This document shows, piece after piece, positions 59,439 through 64,000 of a DNA stretch of 64,000 nucleotides. The position numbers and the translations under genes were made by a program. The DNA is from Choristoneura fumiferana (lineage: Eukaryota > Arthropoda > Insecta > Lepidoptera > Tortricidae): the NCBI RefSeq assembly GCF_025370935.1, contig NC_133481.1, positions 11,748,754 through 11,812,753 on the forward strand, in the 5' to 3' direction. The notes under the pieces are model-generated. The model was given only the letters and a program-made list of their open reading frames with translations, did no database searches and was not told where the DNA came from. Numbering within the stretch: position 1 is the stretch's first letter; each line of letters opens with the position of its first letter.

Positions 59439-62375
59439 ATGATACAAAACGACATCGCGGACCAAATCGATGAGTCTATTCTTATTGATTGTCGCCCGTC
59501 CGAGACATTGGAACAATGCAAAAATATCCTGACTCCTAAATATACTTTCAAAATCCTAACCTTAAATATTAGAAGCATGCAAAGAAATTTTGACTCCTTC
59601 GTGGTCTCCCTCAAGCGCCTGAACATCAATTACGACGTGATTGCTCTCACAGAGTGCTGGTTGAGTGAGGGTTTTACTATTGACCAACTTCCTGGGTATC
59701 AATCCTATAGCACTGAAAAATATATCAACAAAAGTGGTGGGGTTGTTGTTTACGTCCGAGAGACACTCTCAGCATCGGTTACTGAACCGCCCTTTGAAGA
59801 TGCTAATTGCCTTAGAGTTGACATTGGTGGGGAGATTCTAGTTCTGGCTATATACAGGTCACCTTCCTTCACCAACACAAACGGTTTTTTGAACTCGCTG
59901 GATGCGGTCCTGAGTAATACAAAATTCAATCAAATCATGGTTGCTGGTGATATCAATATCGATATCTCTGAAACCTCAGGCAACCATTGTGCAGAATACA
60001 TGTGTCTTATGTGCTCTCATGGCCTAATTCCAGCTATCACGTTGCCAACGAGAGGGGATTCTTGCATAGATCACATCTTTGTAAAATCAAAAGCCTCGCC
60101 TCTGGGAGTTGTGTGTAAATGCTCAGTCTCCGATCATGAGATGGCAATGGCAGGTCTTCACTCTCTTGCCGCAGCCAGAAGCCGTGACCGATGGGCACCT
60201 AAGACAGATTTCGCGAAAGTGGCACAGGAACTGAGTTCGGTTGACTGGACTCAAGTGACTAACTGCTCTGAAGTCAACACTGCGTCTGCTAGATTTACTG
60301 ACTTGATAACATCAGCCATTAAAAAACACACCCATATAATTAAAACTAGTCGTACAAAATTCAATCTAAAACCCTGGATCACACCAGGGCTCATTAAGTG
60401 TATAAAACATAGGGACAGGCTGCACAGTCGGGCGAGGGCTGCTCCCGATGACCCAATTATGCGCAAAATATATACGCGTTATAGAAATTTCTGTGACAAC
60501 CTTCTTTACAACATTAAAACTCAGTACCAGAGTAAGCAATTCACTGAATGCAGAAACAATCCCCGTAAGATGTGGAAATTAATAAAAACAGTCTGTGAAA
60601 GTCCGGGCAAGGGCCGTGATTATGGAGAGTTGATCAAAATTGCAGAATCTGCGGAGAAGTCCCTCGATATCTGTAATATACACTTTTCCAGAACTGGCGA
60701 GATACTGGCTGAACAAATACTAAGTAAGCTCTCCGAATCACAGTCTTCGCTTGCTGGCAAATTTGTCCCTAGTAAGATTACCCCAAATTCGTTCTTCATG
60801 TCTCCCACTACTATTCATGAGGTAGAACGTCTGATCAATCAACTTAAGCCGGATAGTGCCCCTGGCTTTGATGGCTGTAAACCACTACTGATCGCGGAGA
60901 TTAAAGATATAATCTTGAAACCGCTTACCTACATCATTAACCTTAGTCTCCAAAAAGGGTGCTTTCCTGATTGCTGGAAGCTGGCCATTGTCTCACCAAT
61001 TTACAAAAATGGACCCAAGAGTGCACCAAAAAATTACCGTCCTATCTCTCTTCTATGTATCTTCTCGAAAATCCTGGAAAAAATTGTTAACATTCGACTC
61101 ACTCAGTTTATAGATAAAAATTCATTGATCTCAGAGAAACAATTCGGATTCAGGCCTGGCAAGTCCACAGAAGACGCTACAGTTTTACTTGCCAACACAA
61201 TTGCAGCAAATTTGGATGCTGGACAAAAGTGCCTAGGAGTGTTTCTGGACTTAGCAAAGGCCTTTGATACCATCTCAGTCGATATACTGCTTCGAAAAAT
61301 TCATGCGATGGGCATTAGAGGCGTTGCCCTTGATTGGTTCGACAGTTACTTGACAGACAGACGACAGTTAGTAAAATGTGGACACACTGTCAGTGGCACG
61401 CTTCCAGTATCTTTTGGTGTACCTCAGGGCAGCATACTCGGACCTATCCTCTTTACTTTGTATATCAACGATCTGCTGCAGCTACAAATCCCAAATTCTG
61501 AAGTTATTTGTTACGCGGATGATACTGCCATTCTTTTTACCGGAAGTACATGGCAGGAAACGTACTCTGCGGCCAATTCCGGGTTAAGGGAGGTAGCTAA
61601 CTGGCTAGATTATAATTTACTTACATTGAACGTTGGCAAAACTCATTATGTTCCCTTCTTCAAAAACATGACCACAAGTCCTTCAGACGAATTTAGACTT
61701 AATTTCCACATATGCAGCGAATCAGGCTCTTCCTGTTCTTGTGCAAGCATTACGAGACGCGCCTCGATAAAATACTTGGGGCTTATAGTTGACCAACGCC
61801 TATCTTTTAAGGAACATATAGGGATCCTTGCAGGGAGAGTGAGAAAGGTCGTGTTTGTCTTTAGGCGTTTGAGGGGGTGTGCACCGACTAGTGTTCTTTA
61901 TCAAGTGTACTTTGCTTTGTGTCAATCTGTTATTCAGTACTGTGTCTGTCTCTGGGGCAGTGCCTGCAAGACCTTTTTAATAGACGTTGAACGTGCTCAA
62001 CGTGCCGTCATTAAAGTTATGCTTAGGAAGCCTTTCCGCTATCCCACTGACAGTCTTTATAGGGAGTGTCAGTTGCTGAGGGTCAGACAACTCTTTATAT
62101 CGAGAGCAGTCGTGCGTACTCACAACGCTGTGGTGAAATCCCCGTTCCATAATCAGCTTTTGGAAAGACGACTTTATAAGGTGCCAGTTCCGAGAGTTAG
62201 ATCTGCGCTGGCGAGGAGATCTCCGATGTTTATCCATCCATTTATATATAATGTAGTCTGTAGGAACGTGGACATAAAGAATTGTGCAACGTCTAAGGCG
62301 ACTTACATGATCAGGAAATGGCTTATGACTCTGTCATATGATCAAACAGAAAACATGCTCAACGTTTGTTCTTAG
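59439..62375 (+). CDS. LINE ORF2: endonuclease and reverse transcriptase
   Basis: An uninterrupted 978-codon protein from an ATG at 59439. Residues 38-240 are an apurinic-type endonuclease: LNIRSM (N43), TECW (E72), YRSP (Y139), GDINID (D171, N173) and SDH (231-233). The enzyme nicks target DNA. Residues about 505-760 are a reverse transcriptase: NYRPISLL, QFGFRPGKSTEDA, FLDLAKAFD (catalytic D604), GVPQGSILGP (660 on), and YADD (692-695, catalytic D694 and D695), followed by YLGLIVD. A cysteine-containing C-terminal tail follows with no RNase H. Every catalytic residue I can check is present, so the enzyme looks functional. Spacing from ORF1 (324 bp) is normal; re-initiation would be needed. 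Smaller frames inside it are shadows. Confidence 0.93.
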   Translation: MIQNDIADQIDESILIDCRPSETLEQCKNILTPKYTFKILTLNIRSMQRNFDSFVVSLKRLNINYDVIALTECWLSEGFTIDQLPGYQSYSTEKYINKSGGVVVYVRETLSASVTEPPFEDANCLRVDIGGEILVLAIYRSPSFTNTNGFLNSLDAVLSNTKFNQIMVAGDINIDISETSGNHCAEYMCLMCSHGLIPAITLPTRGDSCIDHIFVKSKASPLGVVCKCSVSDHEMAMAGLHSLAAARSRDRWAPKTDFAKVAQELSSVDWTQVTNCSEVNTASARFTDLITSAIKKHTHIIKTSRTKFNLKPWITPGLIKCIKHRDRLHSRARAAPDDPIMRKIYTRYRNFCDNLLYNIKTQYQSKQFTECRNNPRKMWKLIKTVCESPGKGRDYGELIKIAESAEKSLDICNIHFSRTGEILAEQILSKLSESQSSLAGKFVPSKITPNSFFMSPTTIHEVERLINQLKPDSAPGFDGCKPLLIAEIKDIILKPLTYIINLSLQKGCFPDCWKLAIVSPIYKNGPKSAPKNYRPISLLCIFSKILEKIVNIRLTQFIDKNSLISEKQFGFRPGKSTEDATVLLANTIAANLDAGQKCLGVFLDLAKAFDTISVDILLRKIHAMGIRGVALDWFDSYLTDRRQLVKCGHTVSGTLPVSFGVPQGSILGPILFTLYINDLLQLQIPNSEVICYADDTAILFTGSTWQETYSAANSGLREVANWLDYNLLTLNVGKTHYVPFFKNMTTSPSDEFRLNFHICSESGSSCSCASITRRASIKYLGLIVDQRLSFKEHIGILAGRVRKVVFVFRRLRGCAPTSVLYQVYFALCQSVIQYCVCLWGSACKTFLIDVERAQRAVIKVMLRKPFRYPTDSLYRECQLLRVRQLFISRAVVRTHNAVVKSPFHNQLLERRLYKVPVPRVRSALARRSPMFIHPFIYNVVCRNVDIKNCATSKATYMIRKWLMTLSYDQTENMLNVCS

Positions 62376-62396
62376 GTCTCAGGATACTTATACACT

Positions 62397-62402
62397 CACA
62401 CA

Positions 62403-62457
<55 letters not shown>
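62397..62457 (+). repeat. (CA)n microsatellite in LINE 3' UTR
   Basis: About 30 CA units with one TA interruption, beginning roughly 20 bp after the ORF2 stop. Confidence 0.95.
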
Positions 62458-62458
<1 letters not shown>

Positions 62459-62648
62459 ACATTATGCCTTGACTATTTATTTAATTCTAATAATTCTGTA
62501 ATGTACTACTTAAATCAGTTATCTTAAGCTCTCTTAAAAGCACGCAACTGTAAACTGAGATGTAAACCAACTCATCGGGCCCCAAGATACAGGCTCAGCC
62601 TAGTTTGGGGTCCACTGTATACTACTAAAAATGTAATATTGCTTGTGT

Positions 62649-62688
62649 GTAATAATAAAATTTTCATTTTCATTTTCATTCATTTTCA
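62649..62688 (+). repeat. LINE 3' tail of ATTTTC units
   Basis: AATAATAAAATTTTC is followed by further ATTTTC units and a variant ATTC unit, ending at 62688 where the 42,105-type segment begins. Confidence 0.75.
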
Positions 62689-62692
62689 AACC

Positions 62693-62905
62693 AACTACTG
62701 ATGCGATGCGAAAATTTCATAGGCTTTTTTTTCTTTTCTGAGCAAAGATTCTAATGCCCACAAAGTAAAAGAACCTTTTGATTCCGTCATGAAATTAAGA
62801 ACTGGAAATGATTTCGAGAAATAACTAGCATTGCGGCACATATACATTTGCTTTGGGATTTAAATTTTGCCCTTTTATTGTGGTTCTGTTTTAAGGGTTT
62901 AAGTT
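62693..62905 (+). repeat. Partial third copy of the 42,105 segment
   Basis: Matches about 42,104-42,330 with several small deletions (for example TTGCTTTGGG runs directly into ATTTAAATTTTGCCC). It sits in tandem before the longer copy. Confidence 0.75.
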
Positions 62906-62910
62906 TTAAA

Positions 62911-64000
62911 CTACTGATGCGACTTATAAAATTCATAGGCTTTTTTTTCTTTCAAGCAAAGATTCTAATACCCACAAAGTAAAAGAAACTTTGATTCCGT
63001 CATGAAAATTAAGAACTGGAAATGATTTCGAGAAATAACTAGATTGCTCGGCACATACATTTGCTTTGGGGAAATCCGACCGATTTAAACTTTGCCCGTT
63101 TGCTACCTTTCATTGTGCTCTGTAAAAAGGGTTCCGACCAAAAACCGTTGAAACTTTTTTAATGAATTTTAATTTCTCCGTTGTCGGTCGGAGATCCGTT
63201 TGATATAACTTTTCGCGAAATTAATCGTCTACGTGTTCGCATGACATTTGTTTTACTATTGTCAAATCATCTGGAAGATAATTAAGTCAGAGTCGAATAA
63301 ATAAATGTTTTTAGTAAAATAATAACATTAAACTCTAGTCAGAGTTAGTCAACACAAGAATCAAAATTATCTTTCAAATTATTATACCGACTTTCAGTGT
63401 CAAAACTGTTTATTTTAAGGTTTGTTTGATAATAAAATAATAAAATACAGCGTTAGCTCATCAATCTCATCATAAATAAAAAAGCGACTCGCGCATGAAG
63501 GGTTCCGCACCTCCGTACAATGTTTTAAAAACAAATAGTTCAGTAATATTTTTTGTAAATAATTCTAATACAAGCTTTTTTGCTGGCGGTAGTTTTTTGC
63601 CCCTGGTTACCAAAGTAGGTAGTCATCAAGACGAATCAAATGAGACCAAAATAAATGCAGTCGTGTCGTCGAACAAACATAACTAGTTACATTACATTAC
63701 AAGTTAATAAAAACATATCACCAAAATGTAAGCACTAGGTATAGTATAGTAATAGTATTTTGAATAAAGAACAATTTTAAATTCTCATCCTCTTCGGCTG
63801 TCGCCCTATCGGAGGCTGAATAGCGCTTCAGACTCTTGCCATGCGCCGTACGTAGCAGAATAAAAAAATAGCTGTCAGTTTGGTTCATTTGCGGGAAATT
63901 CAGTGGACTTCGTATGTTGTGTAATTAAATAATAAGAAGCTCGACTAGTGTCAATAAATTTTAAACTGTATTATAAACCTTTTAAATAGTTTTGAACATG
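62911..64000 (+). repeat. Second copy of the 42105-43381 segment, cut by window end
   Basis: Same orientation and order as 42105-43381, ending at TTTTGAACATG exactly where the window stops. Lacks about 168 bp near 63,670 relative to the first copy. Whether the Penelope-like element follows here too cannot be seen. Confidence 0.85.

Larger units (their letters stand above)
58185..62688 (+). mobile_element. CR1/Jockey-group non-LTR retrotransposon, nearly complete
   Basis: About 4.5 kb with ORF1, a 324 bp spacer, ORF2, a 3' UTR of about 310 bp with a (CA)n run, and a short tandem ATTTTC tail. No RNase H domain and no LTRs are present. The tail of short repeats instead of poly(A) fits the CR1 clade; Jockey is the alternative. 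Truncated at the 5' end, with no obvious target-site duplication. The intact ORF2 suggests a recent insertion. Confidence 0.8.

Overview
The window looks like a piece of a moth or butterfly (Lepidoptera) nuclear genome. This is inferred from the AT-rich background with almost no long open frames, a short run of the insect telomere-type TTAGG repeat, and many dispersed repeats of a lepidopteran kind. Those are 5'-truncated RTE-type LINE ends with ATG/CAT tails, three tRNA-derived SINE families, GTTCCGT/GGAACCCTAAAA repeats, and many short inverted-repeat (MITE or foldback) elements. There is no bacterial, organellar or CRISPR-like structure. No complete host gene could be recognised.

Layout. 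From 1 to about 41,700 the sequence is a mosaic of old repeats separated by anonymous AT-rich DNA. The main features there are: foldback elements (1541-1638, 1948-2114, 2655-3060, 11617-11818, 17396-17538, 28181-28513, 29195-29822, 29882-30311, 34994-35128, 39511-39663); RTE ends with perfect 9-14 bp target-site duplications (4482-4799, 31226-31388, 34520-34714); SINEs (20011-20312, 21005-21321, 30312-30540, 38048-38430); two decayed LINE C-terminal fragments (7022-7500 and 8590-9005); and a (TG)61 microsatellite. From 42,105 to 44,457 there is a 1.28 kb segment that is repeated at the right edge of the window, followed by a broken Penelope-like element. That element has GIY-YIG nuclease coding on the minus strand, is bracketed by 80 bp inverted repeats, and carries hammerhead-ribozyme-like folds in those repeats. 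From 45,000 to 56,361 there are more dispersed repeats, including a 717 bp terminal-inverted-repeat element (45356-46072). A 100-N assembly gap lies at 56362-56461. Immediately after it is a short GC-rich, codon-like stretch ending at a GTGAGG splice donor. It is the only credible piece of a host gene.

The right end (57,767-64,000) holds a cluster of MITEs and then an almost complete CR1/Jockey-group LINE at 58185-62688. The LINE has an ORF1 with a coiled coil plus a baculovirus-FP-like domain, and an intact 978-codon ORF2 with an apurinic-type endonuclease and a reverse transcriptase. Its ORF1 has lost its 5' end, and the open frame now begins inside half of a MITE. The LINE abuts a partial copy, then a near-complete copy, of the 42,105-43,381 segment.

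How the parts relate. The autonomous-looking LINE could provide reverse transcriptase and endonuclease in trans. The RTE ends, SINEs and MITEs are passive copies mobilised by machinery encoded elsewhere. Family names rest on recognised protein motifs and general knowledge of these repeat classes; no database search was possible.
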